DNA from: Comamonas granuli NBRC 101663
GTDB taxonomy: Bacteria; Pseudomonadota; Gammaproteobacteria; Burkholderiales; Burkholderiaceae_C
Assembly: GCF_000739995.1 (NCBI RefSeq)
Contig: NZ_BBJX01000008.1
Coordinates: forward strand, 1 to 64,000
Direction of reading: 5' to 3'
Length of the DNA: 64,000 nt
Shown here: one piece after another, positions 1 through 9,359 of the stretch
Position numbering within the stretch: position 1 is the stretch's first letter
Layout of the letters: each line of letters begins with the position of its first letter
Translations under genes and position numbers: made by a program
The notes under the pieces: generated by a model
The model's input: only the letters and a program-made list of their open reading frames with translations
Told to the model about the DNA's origin: nothing
Databases searched by the model: none

Positions 1-1
1 G

Positions 2-544
2 GCGGCCAAGGAGATCAAGCAGCTCATCGGCGCCTCGGTCGAGAACGTCGAGACCGGCTCGCAGCAGGTGGCCGAGGCGGGCCAGGCCATGAACGACATC
101 GTGGCCAGCGTGCAGCGCGTGAGCGACCTGATCGGCGAGATCACGGCCTCGGCCACCGAGCAACGCGACGGCATCGCGCAGGTCAACCAGGCCGTGACCC
201 AACTGGACCAGATGACCCAGCAGAACGCGGCGCTGGTGGAGGAGTCCACGGCCGCGGCCAGCGCGCTGAACGACCAGTCGCAGCGCCTCAATGCCGTGGT
301 GGCCGTCTTCCAGGTCGGGGCCGGGGCCAATGCGCCGGCGCCGGCGCCTGCAGCGGCGCGCGTGCACCGACCTGCGCCGCCCGCGCCCCCGCGCGCCCCG
401 GCACGGGTGGCGGCAGGTGCCGCCAAGGCCAAGGCGCCCCTGGCGCCGCCGCCGCAGGCACGCAAGCCTGCGCCCGCGCCCGCCCAGCGCATAGCAGCAG
501 CGCCTCAGGCGACGGCATCGGAAGGGGAGTGGGAGAGCTTTTGA
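2..544 (+). CDS. Methyl-accepting chemotaxis protein, C-terminal part (5' truncated by window)
   Basis: This is the distal half of a chemoreceptor signalling domain. The frame is open from the first bases and reads as the C-terminal arm of the coiled-coil hairpin, with the motif MTQQNAALVEES that is common just before the end of the domain. The helix is followed by a linker of roughly 70 residues rich in Ala and Pro. The last five residues are EWESF, a good match to the xWxxF pentapeptide that tethers CheR and CheB to high-abundance receptors. The ligand-binding region lies outside the window, so the stimulus is unknown. A strong terminator follows directly. Confidence 0.93.
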   Translation, partial: AAKEIKQLIGASVENVETGSQQVAEAGQAMNDIVASVQRVSDLIGEITASATEQRDGIAQVNQAVTQLDQMTQQNAALVEESTAAASALNDQSQRLNAVVAVFQVGAGANAPAPAPAAARVHRPAPPAPPRAPARVAAGAAKAKAPLAPPPQARKPAPAPAQRIAAAPQATASEGEWESF

Positions 545-582
545 CGCATGTTGTGCGCGGCAAGGGCCGCCAACACCGCATG

Positions 583-603
583 GGGCCCTTCAGGGCCCTT
601 TTT
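583..603 (+). terminator. Rho-independent terminator after the chemoreceptor
   Basis: A GGGCCC-TTCA-GGGCCC hairpin is followed at once by five T. It lies about 40 bases after the chemoreceptor stop codon and separates that gene from the cytochrome oxidase cluster. Confidence 0.8.
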
Positions 604-876
604 CATGCGTTTGCGGGCGGCCCCGGGATGGCGCTCAGAGAGCGTGTATTCCACAAATTCCGTTTGTAGGGGTATGACGCAGCGCAAAGACATGCCGCCA
701 AACGTGAGTAATTACGTGAACGTCTGATCTATCTCAATAACGCTACAATGGATTTTCCGACGCGCGGCGCGGCCCGGGTCTGTGCCGCCGCAGCGCGTGT
801 GCCAGCCCCCGCCATGGGTCTGGGCGTACGGGTGAGGGAGACGTTTCGATCCATGAGGCGCAATAAAGTGAGAACC
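604..876 (+). promoter_or_regulatory. Leader and probable promoter region of the cox cluster
   Basis: The gap between the chemoreceptor and coxB holds no convincing gene. It is noticeably less GC-rich than its surroundings. TACAAT at 744-749 is a reasonable -10 element, but no good -35 hexamer stands 16-18 bases upstream. An FNR/CRP-type palindrome (listed separately) overlaps the expected -35 to -10 interval. In-frame codons run upstream of the chosen coxB start as far as 748, but they do not look like a signal peptide or any known coxB N-terminus. Confidence 0.4.
724..737. promoter_or_regulatory. FNR/ANR-like box upstream of coxB
   Basis: CTGAT-CTAT-CTCAA matches the TTGAT-N4-ATCAA consensus at 8 of 10 positions and keeps the TGA-N6-TCA core. 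Its centre (730.5) is about 25 bases before the start expected from the TACAAT at 744. That position suits repression better than activation, which would fit switching off an aa3 oxidase when oxygen is low. The role is inference. Confidence 0.35.
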
Positions 877-2046
877 ATGATGAGTATTCCCCGCAAGCTG
901 GCCGGCGCACTGGGCTGGGCAGGAGCATGGATGGCCACGGCGGCCCAGGCCGTGCAGGACCTGCCTGGCGGCCCGGCGGTCATGCAGCTCAATTTGCATC
1001 CCCCGGTCACGCGCATCGCCGAGGAGCAGCACTGGCTGCACTGGATGATGCTCATCCTGTGCACGGTCATTTTCGTCGCCGTCTTCTCGGTGATGTTCTA
1101 TTCCATCTGGAAGCACCGCAAGTCGCAGGGCGCGCAGGCGGCGCATTTCCACGAGTCGGTGGCGGTGGAAATCGCCTGGACGGTGGTTCCCTTCATCATC
1201 ATCATCCTGATGGCCCTGCCCGCCACCAAGGTACTGGTGGCGCAGAAGGACACGACGAACGCCGACATCACCATCAAGACCACGGGTTACCAGTGGAAGT
1301 GGGGCTACGACTACCTCAAGGGCGAGGGCGAGGGCATCTCCTTCCTCTCCACGCTCGACAGCAGCCACCGCGCCATGTCCAACAGCGGCAATGTGAGCGA
1401 TGCGCCTGTGGACTACCTGTTCAAGGTGGACAACCCGCTGGTCGTGCCCGTGGGCCAGAAGATCCGCATCATCACCACCGCCAACGACGTGATCCACTCC
1501 TTCATGGTGCCGGCCTTCGGCATCAAGCAGGACGCCATCCCGGGCTTTGTGCGCGACACCTGGTTCCGCGCCGAGAAGGTGGGTGACTACTATGGCCAGT
1601 GCGCCGAGCTGTGCGGCAAGGAGCACGCCTACATGCCCATCCATGTGAAGGTGCTGTCGGCCAGCGACTACACCGAGTGGGTGCAGGCCGAAACGAAGAA
1701 GGCCGCCGCCCTGCGCGACGACCCGGCCAAGGTCTGGGAACTCGCGGCCCTGGTGCAGCGCGGCGAGAAGGTCTATGCCGCCAACTGCGCCGCCTGCCAC
1801 CAGGCGAACGGCAAGGGTGCCGGGCCGATCAAGCCGCTCGATGGCTCGGCCATCGTGCAGGACGCCGACCATGCCAAGCAGATCCAGGTGGTGCTCCAGG
1901 GTGCGGCCAATGGTGCCATGCCGTCCTGGAAGCAGCTGGGCGATACCGACCTCGCGGCTGTGATCAGCTACACCAAGAACGCCTGGTCGAACAAGACCGG
2001 GCAAATCGTGCAGCCTTCTGAAATCGTGGCCCAGCGCGGCAAGTGA
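877..2046 (+). CDS. coxB: Cytochrome c oxidase subunit II with fused cytochrome c domain
   Basis: Subunit II of an aa3-type oxidase takes electrons from cytochrome c into the CuA centre on the periplasmic side. From the start used (389 aa) residues 1-25 form a signal peptide ending near AAQA, and two membrane helices lie at about 56-76 and 97-117. The CuA ligands are all present: His207, Cys242, Glu244, Cys246, His250 and Met253. A C-terminal cytochrome c domain carries CAACH (304-308) and a likely axial Met348, making this a caa3-like fused subunit. An ATG at 853 (sequence MRRNKV) with GGGAG 12 bases upstream is an alternative start. It is the first gene of the oxidase cluster. Confidence 0.96.
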   Translation: MMSIPRKLAGALGWAGAWMATAAQAVQDLPGGPAVMQLNLHPPVTRIAEEQHWLHWMMLILCTVIFVAVFSVMFYSIWKHRKSQGAQAAHFHESVAVEIAWTVVPFIIIILMALPATKVLVAQKDTTNADITIKTTGYQWKWGYDYLKGEGEGISFLSTLDSSHRAMSNSGNVSDAPVDYLFKVDNPLVVPVGQKIRIITTANDVIHSFMVPAFGIKQDAIPGFVRDTWFRAEKVGDYYGQCAELCGKEHAYMPIHVKVLSASDYTEWVQAETKKAAALRDDPAKVWELAALVQRGEKVYAANCAACHQANGKGAGPIKPLDGSAIVQDADHAKQIQVVLQGAANGAMPSWKQLGDTDLAAVISYTKNAWSNKTGQIVQPSEIVAQRGK

Positions 2047-2078
2047 GCCGCGCCCGAACGCCCTGAGGAATCCACACC

Positions 2079-3710
2079 ATGAGCGCAGTCATCGACCATC
2101 CCGCACACGCCGCCCATCACGCCCACGATGCGCACGGCCACCATGGGCCCACCGGTTGGCGCCGCTGGGTCTACGCCACCAACCACAAGGACATCGGCAC
2201 GCTGTACATGCTGTTCTCGTTCGCCATGCTGATGGTGGGCGGCGTGCTGGCCCTGCTGATCCGCGCCGAGCTGTTCCAGCCCGGGTTGCAGCTGCTCAAC
2301 CCGGAGATGTTCAACCAGCTCACCACCATGCATGGCCTCATCATGGTGTTCGGCGCCATCATGCCGGCCTTCGTGGGCTTTGCGAACTGGATGATCCCGC
2401 TGCAGATCGGCGCATCCGACATGGCCTTTGCGCGCATGAACAACTTCAGCTTCTGGCTGATGATTCCGGCCGCCACGCTGCTGGTCGGTTCGTTCTTCAT
2501 GCCCGGCGGCGCGCCGGCCGCCGGCTGGACGCTGTACGCCCCGCTGACGCTGCAGATGGGTCCCTCGATGGACGCGGCCATCTTTGCCATGCACATCCTG
2601 GGTGCCTCGTCCATCATGGGCTCGATCAACATCATCGTGACCATTCTGAACATGCGCGCCCCGGGCATGACGCTCATGAAGATGCCGCTGTTCTGCTGGA
2701 CCTGGCTGATCACGGCCTACCTGCTGATCGCCGTGATGCCCGTGCTGGCCGGGGCCATCACCATGACGCTGACCGACCGCCATTTCGGCACCAGCTTCTT
2801 CAACCCGGCGGGCGGCGGCGACCCGGTGATGTACCAGCACATCTTCTGGTTCTTCGGCCACCCCGAGGTCTACATCATGATCCTGCCGGCCTTCGGCATC
2901 ATCAGCCAGATCGTCCCGGCCTTCGCGCGCAAGAAGCTCTTTGGCTACGCCTCCATGGTGTACGCCACCTCGTCCATCGCCATCCTGTCGTTCATCGTCT
3001 GGGCGCACCACATGTTCACCACGGGCATGCCGGTGACGGGGCAACTGTTCTTCATGTACGCCACCATGCTGATCTCCGTGCCCACGGGCGTGAAGATTTT
3101 CAACTGGGTGGCCACCATGTGGCGCGGCTCCATGACCTTCGAGACGCCCATGCTGTTTGCCGTCGGCTTCATCTTCGTGTTCGCCATCGGCGGTTTCACG
3201 GGCCTGATCGTCGCCGTCGCCCCCATCGACATCCAGTTGCAGGACACCTACTACGTCGTGGCGCACTTCCACTACGTGCTCGTGGCCGGTTCGCTGTTTG
3301 CCCTGTTTGCCGGCGTCTACTACTGGCTGCCCAAGTGGTCGGGTGTGATGTACAACGAAACCCGCGGCCGCATCCACTTCTGGGCGTCCATGGTGTTCTT
3401 CAACATCACCTTCTTCCCCATGCACTTCCTGGGCCTGGCGGGCATGCCGCGCCGCTATGCGGACTACCCCATGCAGTTCGCCGATTTCAACGCGGTGGCG
3501 TCCATCGGTGCCTTCGGCTTCGGTCTGGCGCAGGTGTACTTCTTCCTCGCGGTGGTGCTGCCCTGCATGCGCAAGCAGGGTGAAAAAGCACCGCAAAAGC
3601 CCTGGGAAGGTGCGGAAGGCCTGGAGTGGGAGGTGCCCTCGCCCGCACCCCTGCACACCTTCGAGACCCCGCCCAAGCTCGACGCCACGGCCACGCGCAT
3701 CATCGGATGA
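2079..3710 (+). CDS. coxA: Cytochrome c oxidase subunit I
   Basis: This is the catalytic heme-copper subunit, with about twelve membrane helices (543 aa). It shows the CuB motif HPEVY at about residue 260 and the heme a3/heme a region [10 protein letters not shown] at about residues 391-400. The first 25 residues are unusually rich in histidine (several HH and HAH runs) before [11 protein letters not shown], where the conserved domain begins. AGGAA precedes the ATG. It follows coxB by 32 bases in the same transcript direction. Confidence 0.98.
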   Translation: MSAVIDHPAHAAHHAHDAHGHHGPTGWRRWVYATNHKDIGTLYMLFSFAMLMVGGVLALLIRAELFQPGLQLLNPEMFNQLTTMHGLIMVFGAIMPAFVGFANWMIPLQIGASDMAFARMNNFSFWLMIPAATLLVGSFFMPGGAPAAGWTLYAPLTLQMGPSMDAAIFAMHILGASSIMGSINIIVTILNMRAPGMTLMKMPLFCWTWLITAYLLIAVMPVLAGAITMTLTDRHFGTSFFNPAGGGDPVMYQHIFWFFGHPEVYIMILPAFGIISQIVPAFARKKLFGYASMVYATSSIAILSFIVWAHHMFTTGMPVTGQLFFMYATMLISVPTGVKIFNWVATMWRGSMTFETPMLFAVGFIFVFAIGGFTGLIVAVAPIDIQLQDTYYVVAHFHYVLVAGSLFALFAGVYYWLPKWSGVMYNETRGRIHFWASMVFFNITFFPMHFLGLAGMPRRYADYPMQFADFNAVASIGAFGFGLAQVYFFLAVVLPCMRKQGEKAPQKPWEGAEGLEWEVPSPAPLHTFETPPKLDATATRIIG

Positions 3711-3724
3711 AAGGAGCCCGCGCC

Positions 3725-3838
3725 ATGACCACTCCCGCGCAGCGCAAGGCCAACCTGCGCACGGCCCTGGTGCTGGCGTCCGTGGTGGCCGCGTTCTTCA
3801 TCGGCTTCATGGCCAAGATGGCCTGGCTGCACTCCTGA
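3725..3838 (+). CDS. Cytochrome oxidase small assembly protein (37 aa)
   Basis: A 37-residue protein with one membrane helix (about 13-30, ALVLASVVAAFFIGFMA) preceded by a short basic N-terminus. Proteins of this size at this position between coxA and ctaG are annotated as cytochrome oxidase small assembly proteins in Burkholderiales. AAAGGAG stands before the ATG, and the stop is 3 bases from the ctaG start, so translation is probably coupled. Its exact role is not known to me. Confidence 0.8.
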   Translation: MTTPAQRKANLRTALVLASVVAAFFIGFMAKMAWLHS

Positions 3839-3841
3839 GCC

Positions 3842-4447
3842 ATGGCACGCCAGAGCGCCAACGCCAGGATGCTGGGCAAGCTGGCCGTGATTGCGGTCGG
3901 CATGTTCGCCTTCGGTTATGTGCTGGTGCCCATCTACCAGCGCATCTGCGAGGCCACGGGCATCAACATCCTGGCGCTGTCCGAGCGCCAGGTGCCAGGC
4001 AATGGCGTGGCCGGCCCCGCGGCGGCGCTGCCGCGCAACACGCAGGTGGACCAGAGCCGCACCATCACCGTCGAATTCGACGCCAACGCGCGCGGCCCCT
4101 GGAAGTTCCGGCCCGCGCAGCGTTCGCTGCAGGTGCACCCGGGCGAGCTTGCCACCGTGATGTACGAATTCGAGAACGTGCAGGACCGGCGCATGTCGGC
4201 CCAGGCCATACCGAGCTATGCACCGCGGCAGGCGGCGGCGCATTTCAACAAGATCGAGTGCTTTTGCTTCAACCAGTACACGCTGGAGCCCGGTGAGAAG
4301 AAGGAGTGGCCCGTGGTTTTCGTGGTCGATCCGCGCATCTCCCGGGACGTCACCACCATCACGCTGTCCTACACCTTCTTCGAGGTGGGCGGCAAAACGC
4401 CGGCCGCTCCCGTAGCGGCCGCTGCGGCGCAGGAGACCGGAACATGA
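3842..4447 (+). CDS. ctaG: Cytochrome c oxidase assembly protein CtaG/Cox11
   Basis: This membrane-anchored copper chaperone delivers copper to the CuB site of subunit I. It is 201 aa, with an N-terminal membrane anchor (about residues 10-30) and a periplasmic immunoglobulin-like domain. The copper-binding motif ECFCFNQ is at about residues 139-145, followed by the family signature LEPGEKKEWPVVFVVDP. Its stop overlaps the next start as ATGA. Confidence 0.96.
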   Translation: MARQSANARMLGKLAVIAVGMFAFGYVLVPIYQRICEATGINILALSERQVPGNGVAGPAAALPRNTQVDQSRTITVEFDANARGPWKFRPAQRSLQVHPGELATVMYEFENVQDRRMSAQAIPSYAPRQAAAHFNKIECFCFNQYTLEPGEKKEWPVVFVVDPRISRDVTTITLSYTFFEVGGKTPAAPVAAAAAQETGT

Positions 4448-4668
4448 CCCACCCCACCACCACCACGACCCAACTGCCCGAGGCAGGCCGCATGTCGCTG
4501 CTGCGCAGCATCCGCGCCGTCGCCTGGTCGCTGATCGGGCTGCGCAAGGGCAGCGAGTACCGCCAGGACCTGCAGCAGGTGCACCCCCTGCACGTCATTG
4601 CCGTGGGGCTGGTGGCCATCTTCGTATTCGTGGGCCTGCTGATGGCGGTCGTGCAATGGGCCGTCTGA
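4444..4668 (+). CDS. DUF2970 family small membrane protein
   Basis: A 74-residue protein with a soluble N-terminus containing a TTTTT run and one C-terminal helix (about 50-72, HVIAVGLVAIFVFVGLLMAVV). It matches DUF2970, which in betaproteobacteria regularly sits between ctaG and coxC. The ATGA overlap with ctaG points to coupled translation. A role in oxidase assembly is inferred from location only. Confidence 0.82.
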   Translation: MTHPTTTTTQLPEAGRMSLLRSIRAVAWSLIGLRKGSEYRQDLQQVHPLHVIAVGLVAIFVFVGLLMAVVQWAV

Positions 4669-4702
4669 AGGCATAGAACAAACACCAGAAACAGGAGCTG
4701 AC

Positions 4703-5584
4703 ATGAGTGCAACGACCCACGGCGCGACGCCTTACTACTACGTTCCCGCGCAATCGAGCCACCCGGTGATGGCGGCTGCGGGGCTGTTCTTCGTCATCCT
4801 CGGCGCCAGCCAGTGGATCAATGGCGCGGGCTGGGGGGCCTATTCCTTCGCCTTCGGCCTGCTGTGGTGGCTGGCGGTGCTGTTCCGCTGGTTCCGCGAG
4901 GCCGCGCGCGAGAGCGAAGGCGGGCTCTACGGCCGCAAGATCGACCTGTCCTACCGCTGGGGCATGAGCTGGTTCATCTTCTCGGAGGTGATGTTCTTCG
5001 GCGCCTTCTTCACGGCGCTGTGGTGGGCGCGCGCGCACTCCGTGCCCCAGCTCGGCAGCCTCGACAACAGCCTGCTGTGGCCCGGCTTCAAGGCCGTGTG
5101 GCCCAGCGTGATGGCAGGTGCCACGGCGTCGCCTGCGGGCACGGTCGAGCCTTTCCGCACCGTCGGGCCGTTCTGGCTGCCCACCATCAACACGGCGCTG
5201 CTGCTGACCTCGGGCGTGACGCTGACCATCGCCCACCATGCGCTGCGCGCCGGCCAGCGAGCCAAGACCATTGGCTTCATGTGGGTCACGGTGCTGCTGG
5301 GTTTCGTCTTCCTGTGCGTGCAGGGTTACGAGTACTACCACCTCTACACCGACCTGAACCTCAAGCTCAGCTCCGGCGTGTTCGGCTCCACCTTCTTCAT
5401 GCTCACGGGCTTCCACGGCTTCCACGTGTTCCTGGGCATGCTGATGCTGCTGTTCATCACCCTGCGCCTGCACAGCGGGCATTTCAGCGCCGAGCGGCAT
5501 TTCGGCTTCGAGGGCGCCGCCTGGTACTGGCACTTCGTGGACGTGGTCTGGCTTGGCCTGTACCTGCTCGTCTACTGGATGTGA
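4703..5584 (+). CDS. coxC: Cytochrome c oxidase subunit III
   Basis: Subunit III is a seven-helix integral membrane protein that stabilises the oxidase core (293 aa). Family sequences include the region from WGMSWFIFSEVMFFGAFF (about 90-107) to the C-terminal FVDVVWLGLYLLVYW. CAGGAG stands just before the ATG. It closes the structural part of the oxidase operon. The next gene on this strand begins about 250 bases further on, behind a small gene on the opposite strand. Confidence 0.97.
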   Translation: MSATTHGATPYYYVPAQSSHPVMAAAGLFFVILGASQWINGAGWGAYSFAFGLLWWLAVLFRWFREAARESEGGLYGRKIDLSYRWGMSWFIFSEVMFFGAFFTALWWARAHSVPQLGSLDNSLLWPGFKAVWPSVMAGATASPAGTVEPFRTVGPFWLPTINTALLLTSGVTLTIAHHALRAGQRAKTIGFMWVTVLLGFVFLCVQGYEYYHLYTDLNLKLSSGVFGSTFFMLTGFHGFHVFLGMLMLLFITLRLHSGHFSAERHFGFEGAAWYWHFVDVVWLGLYLLVYWM

Positions 5585-5593
5585 TCGAGGGGC

Positions 5594-5815
5594 TCACGGG
5601 CCCGTGGGCAGGCCCGTGGGCTGGATGTAGCCCAGTTTCCAGGCCAGCAGCAGGCACAGGAACAGTGCCACCGACAGCCCGATGCGCCAAGCCAGGGCGC
5701 GGGCCATGCGCTGCCCCTGTCCAGGCTGGCGGCTATCGCCGCGCAGCATGAAGAACAGAGCCGAACCCAGGCTGGCCACAATGGCCAGGAAGACGAGCAC
5801 AATGACCGTTTTCAT
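5594..5815 (-). CDS. Twin transmembrane protein, DUF2909 family
   Basis: A 73-residue protein with two helices (about 2-23 and 44-63) joined by a short polar loop. This is the layout of DUF2909, which is often found beside SURF1 in proteobacteria. It is the only minus-strand gene inside the oxidase cluster. Its 3' end lies 9 bases from the coxC stop, and its start is 15 bases from the SURF1 start on the other strand. Function unknown. Confidence 0.8.
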   Translation of the reverse strand: MKTVIVLVFLAIVASLGSALFFMLRGDSRQPGQGQRMARALAWRIGLSVALFLCLLLAWKLGYIQPTGLPTGP

Positions 5816-5830
5816 GAAGGGCATTATCCC

Positions 5831-6595
5831 GTGTCGGCACGCAGCGCGCACGCGCGATTCTGGACGGTGACGCTGGCCGCCGTGCTGGCGGTCGCGGCGA
5901 CCGCGCTGCTCGGGCGCTGGCAGATGCAGCGCGCCGCGCAGAAGCAGGCCCTGGAGGATGCGGTGCAGGCCCAGGGCGCCCTGCCGCCGCTGACGGCCGC
6001 CGCGCTCGCCGCCGCCGTGCAGGCCGGGGCGGCGCAGACCGGGCCCCTGCTGCACCGGCGTGTGCTTCTGCGCGGGCGCTGGCTGGCACAACACACCGTG
6101 TACCTGGACAACCGCCAGATGCAAGGGCGTCCGGGCTTTTTCGTGCTCACGCCGCTGCAGCTCGAGGGCCTGCCGCTGACGCTGCTGGTGCAGCGCGGCT
6201 GGCTGGCACGCCAGGTGCAGGACCGCACGCAGCTCGCGCCGGTGGATACGCCCGCTGGCGTGGTGGAGCTGTCCGGGCGCCTGGCACCGGCGCCGGCCCG
6301 TCTGCTGGACCTGGGCGGCCCCGCACCCGGGCCAGGGTCTTCGCGCATCCGGCAAAATCTGGACCTGACCGCTTACGCCGCCGAGACCGGCCTGGCCCTC
6401 GCGCCTTGGACTGTGCTGCAGACCGAGGGTCCGGGCGATGGCCTGCAGCGCCAGTGGCCTGCCTTCACGGCCGGGGTGGAAAAGCACCACGGCTACGCCT
6501 TCCAATGGTTCGCACTCAGCGGCCTGATTGCTTTGCTCTATGTCTGGTTCCAAGTCGTCCGACGCATTCGCCCCTGGCCCGGCAACGCCCGCTGA
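5831..6595 (+). CDS. SURF1 family oxidase assembly protein
   Basis: SURF1/Shy1 proteins help insert or stabilise heme a in subunit I. The protein (254 aa, GTG start) has an N-terminal helix followed by GRWQMQRAAQKQAL, a periplasmic domain with YLDNRQMQGRPGFFVLTPL and QRGWLARQ, and a C-terminal helix in GYAFQWFALSGLIALLYVWF. All are typical SURF1 features. No clear ribosome site precedes the GTG. The next gene begins inside its 3' end. Confidence 0.93.
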   Translation: MSARSAHARFWTVTLAAVLAVAATALLGRWQMQRAAQKQALEDAVQAQGALPPLTAAALAAAVQAGAAQTGPLLHRRVLLRGRWLAQHTVYLDNRQMQGRPGFFVLTPLQLEGLPLTLLVQRGWLARQVQDRTQLAPVDTPAGVVELSGRLAPAPARLLDLGGPAPGPGSSRIRQNLDLTAYAAETGLALAPWTVLQTEGPGDGLQRQWPAFTAGVEKHHGYAFQWFALSGLIALLYVWFQVVRRIRPWPGNAR

Positions 6596-7247
6596 CGCCA
6601 GCGGCGCCCGCCCGCCCGTGGCGCCGCGCGCGCGGCGCCGCGCGCGCTGGACGCTGCTGCTGCTGTTCCTGGGTTTTCTCGCGCCCGTGGCGGCCTCCTA
6701 CTTCACCTACTACGTCGTGCGCCCGGAGGGGCGGCGCAACTTCGGCACGCTGATCGAACCGCAGCGTGCCCTGCCTGCCGACCTGGCGGCGATCGCCCTG
6801 GACGGCCGCCGCGAACCCCTGGACGCGCTGCGTGGCCAGTGGCTGCTGGTGAGCGTGGGCTCCGGCGCCTGCGACGCGGTCTGCGAGAATCACCTGTATT
6901 TGCAGCGCCAGATGCGCGAGAGCCTGGGGCGCGACAAGGATCGCCTGGACTGGGTCTGGCTGATCACGGACGCGGCCCCCGTGCCGAGCGCGCTGGCAGG
7001 CGCACTCGGACAGGCGACAGTGCTGCGCGTGGACGCCCAGGCGCTCGCGCGTTGGCTGGAGCCGGCGCCGGGCCAGGCATTGAACGAACACCTCTACCTG
7101 GTGGATCCGAAGGGGAACTGGATGATGCGTTTTCCTGCATTGCTTGACGCTGCGGGCGCCGCCAAGGCGCGGCGCGACCTCGAGCGCCTACTGCGCGCAT
7201 CCGCCTCCTGGGACCAGGCGGGACGCAAGGAGCCAGACCGCCCATGA
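6540..7247 (+). CDS. SCO-like membrane-anchored thioredoxin-fold protein
   Basis: A 235-residue protein with a basic, Pro/Ala-rich N-terminus, one membrane helix (about 39-60) and a periplasmic domain. It carries CDAVC at 111-115, spaced like the CxxxC copper site of SCO1, and a His at 184 (NEHLYLVDPKGN) that may be the third ligand. Sequence around the motif is divergent from true SCO1, which occurs separately at 9360. The ATG at 6540 overlaps the SURF1 gene by 56 bases, and the stop overlaps ctaA as ATGA. A copper or thiol role in oxidase assembly is inferred. Confidence 0.75.
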   Translation: MSGSKSSDAFAPGPATPADASGARPPVAPRARRRARWTLLLLFLGFLAPVAASYFTYYVVRPEGRRNFGTLIEPQRALPADLAAIALDGRREPLDALRGQWLLVSVGSGACDAVCENHLYLQRQMRESLGRDKDRLDWVWLITDAAPVPSALAGALGQATVLRVDAQALARWLEPAPGQALNEHLYLVDPKGNWMMRFPALLDAAGAAKARRDLERLLRASASWDQAGRKEPDRP

Positions 7248-8464
7248 ACGACGCCCAGACCCTGTACGACTTTGCCCCGGTGCTTGAGCTCATGCTGCTG
7301 GGCGCAGCCATTGCCTTGGGGCCGCTGGCCTGGGTCACCTGGCGCAGCCGCGGGGCGGGGCAGGGACGGCGCCTGCAGGCGCTCATGGTGCTGACCCTGT
7401 TCCTGACCTTCGACCTGGTGATGTTCGGTGCCTTCACGCGCCTGACCGACTCCGGCCTGGGCTGCCCCGACTGGCCCGGCTGCTATGGCAGCGCCAGCCC
7501 CATCGGTGCGCGCGCCGACATCCAGGCCGCGCAGCAGGCCATGCCCACGGGGCCGGTCACGCACGGCAAGGCCTGGGTGGAGATGATCCACCGCTACCTC
7601 GCCAGCAGCGTGGGCGTGCTCATCATCGCCATCACCGTGGGCGTGTGGCGGCAAAGGCGGCTGTGGCAGCGTGCCCCCGGGGGCGCGGCGGCGCCGCTGA
7701 GCCCCTGGTGGGCCGGGGCCACGCTGGCCTGGGTGTGCCTGCAGGGCGCCTTTGGCGCCTGGACGGTGACCATGAAGCTCTTCCCGGCCATCGTCACGCT
7801 GCACCTGATCGGCGGGCTGGTGCTGCTGGCCCTGCTGTGCGTGCAGGCGGTGCGGCAGGCGCAGACCGCCCTGGGCCGGCCCGCCGTGGCCTTGCCCGGA
7901 GCCTTGCGCTGGGGCGTGCTGCTGGCGCTGGTGCTGGTATCCGTGCAGGTGGCGCTGGGCGGCTGGGTGAGCACCAACTACGCCGTGCTGGCCTGCACCA
8001 CCTTCCCGGACTGCAATGGCAGCTGGTGGCCAGTCATGGATTTTGCCCAGGGCTTCCAGCTCTGGCGCCCGCTGGGCGTGCTCAAGGACGGCAGCCACAT
8101 CGGCTTTGCAGCGCTCACCGCCATCCACTATGTGCACCGCCTGTTCGCCTACCTGGTGCTGGCGGCGCTGCTGCTGCTGGGTTGGCGCCTGCGGCAGGCC
8201 GCGCACCGCCTGCCGGGCGGGAGCGCCCCGCCCGTGGCGGCGCAGGGCCGCTGGCTGCTGGGGCTGGCGCTGCTGCAACTGCTCACCGGCTTGAGCAATG
8301 TGGTGCTCGACTGGCCGCTGGCTGCCGCCGTGCTGCACACGGGCGGGGCGGCCGCCATGGTGGTCGTGCTCACCTGGGCGCTGGCGGGCAGCCGCACCGC
8401 CGCCGTGCACCAGGCCGCGCGCAGCGCCGGCGCCGCACTGACCGCAGCAAAGGCCAAGGCATGA
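7244..8464 (+). CDS. ctaA: Heme A synthase (COX15/CtaA family)
   Basis: It oxidises the C8 methyl group of heme O to give heme A for the oxidase. The 406-residue protein has about eight membrane helices. Conserved family sequences are [22 protein letters not shown] near residue 65, EMIHRYLAS near residue 112, and the repeated pattern in the second half ([11 protein letters not shown] and LHTGGAAA). The His residues in these stretches are the expected heme ligands. It overlaps both neighbours by 4 bases, so the block is translationally coupled. Confidence 0.96.
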   Translation: MNDAQTLYDFAPVLELMLLGAAIALGPLAWVTWRSRGAGQGRRLQALMVLTLFLTFDLVMFGAFTRLTDSGLGCPDWPGCYGSASPIGARADIQAAQQAMPTGPVTHGKAWVEMIHRYLASSVGVLIIAITVGVWRQRRLWQRAPGGAAAPLSPWWAGATLAWVCLQGAFGAWTVTMKLFPAIVTLHLIGGLVLLALLCVQAVRQAQTALGRPAVALPGALRWGVLLALVLVSVQVALGGWVSTNYAVLACTTFPDCNGSWWPVMDFAQGFQLWRPLGVLKDGSHIGFAALTAIHYVHRLFAYLVLAALLLLGWRLRQAAHRLPGGSAPPVAAQGRWLLGLALLQLLTGLSNVVLDWPLAAAVLHTGGAAAMVVVLTWALAGSRTAAVHQAARSAGAALTAAKAKA

Positions 8465-9354
8465 ACACCACCTCGATCTCCCTGCCCCCGCGCCTGGCGC
8501 AGTACTACGCGCTGACCAAGCCGCGCGTGGTCCAACTCATCGTGTTCTGCGCACTCATCGGCATGGTGCTGGCCGTGCCGGGCCTGCCCACCGTGGAGCA
8601 GCTCTGGCGCATGCTGGTCGCCAGCCTGGGCATCTGGCTGGTGGCGGCTGCGGCCGCGGCGTTCAACTGTCTGGTCGAGAAGACCATCGACGCGAAGATG
8701 AAGCGCACCGCCTGGCGCCCCACGGCCAAGGGCGAGCTCAGCGACGTGCAGGCCCTGGCCTTCTCCGCCGTGCTGTGCGTGGCGGGCTCCATCGTGCTGT
8801 ACGAGGGCACGAATGCGCTCACCATGTGGCTGACCTTTGCCACCTTCGTGGGCTACGCCGTGGTCTACACCCTGCTGCTCAAGCCGAACACGCCGCAGAA
8901 CATCGTGATCGGCGGCGCCTCGGGCGCCATGCCGCCGGTGCTGGGCTGGGCGGCGATGACGGGCGACGTGGGCCCCGAGGCGCTGATCCTGTTCCTCATC
9001 ATCTTCCTCTGGACGCCGCCGCACTTCTGGGCGCTGGCGCTGTACCGCGTGGAGGAGTACCGCAAGTCCGGCCTGCCCATGCTGCCCGTCACGCACGGCA
9101 ATGCCTATACGCGGCTGCAGGTGCTGCTCTACACGCTGATCCTGTTCGCCGCAGGCCTGATGCCGTTCGTCTACGGCATGAGCTCGTGGATCTACCTGGT
9201 TGCCGCGGTGCTGCTGGGGGCGGGCTTTTGCGCCTACGGCTATGCCCTGTGGCGCGCTTACTCCGACGCGCTGGCGCGCCGCACCTTCCGTTTCTCCATC
9301 GTCTACCTGAGCCTGCTGTTTGCCGCGCTGCTGGTGGACCACTACGTCCTGTGA
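8461..9354 (+). CDS. ctaB: Protoheme IX farnesyltransferase (heme O synthase)
   Basis: This UbiA-family prenyltransferase adds a farnesyl group to protoheme, producing heme O, the substrate of CtaA. The protein (297 aa) begins with the conserved [21 protein letters not shown]. The Asp-rich active-site loop is [19 protein letters not shown] (about 66-84). About nine membrane helices are visible. The ATGA overlap with ctaA fixes the start. A copper chaperone gene follows 5 bases later. Confidence 0.96.
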   Translation: MNTTSISLPPRLAQYYALTKPRVVQLIVFCALIGMVLAVPGLPTVEQLWRMLVASLGIWLVAAAAAAFNCLVEKTIDAKMKRTAWRPTAKGELSDVQALAFSAVLCVAGSIVLYEGTNALTMWLTFATFVGYAVVYTLLLKPNTPQNIVIGGASGAMPPVLGWAAMTGDVGPEALILFLIIFLWTPPHFWALALYRVEEYRKSGLPMLPVTHGNAYTRLQVLLYTLILFAAGLMPFVYGMSSWIYLVAAVLLGAGFCAYGYALWRAYSDALARRTFRFSIVYLSLLFAALLVDHYVL

Positions 9355-9359
9355 GCCCG

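Noticed and set aside
748-876. Longer coxB N-terminus starting at 748
   Set aside because: The added residues do not resemble coxB and would lie before a good signal peptide. The stretch also carries the promoter-like TACAAT.
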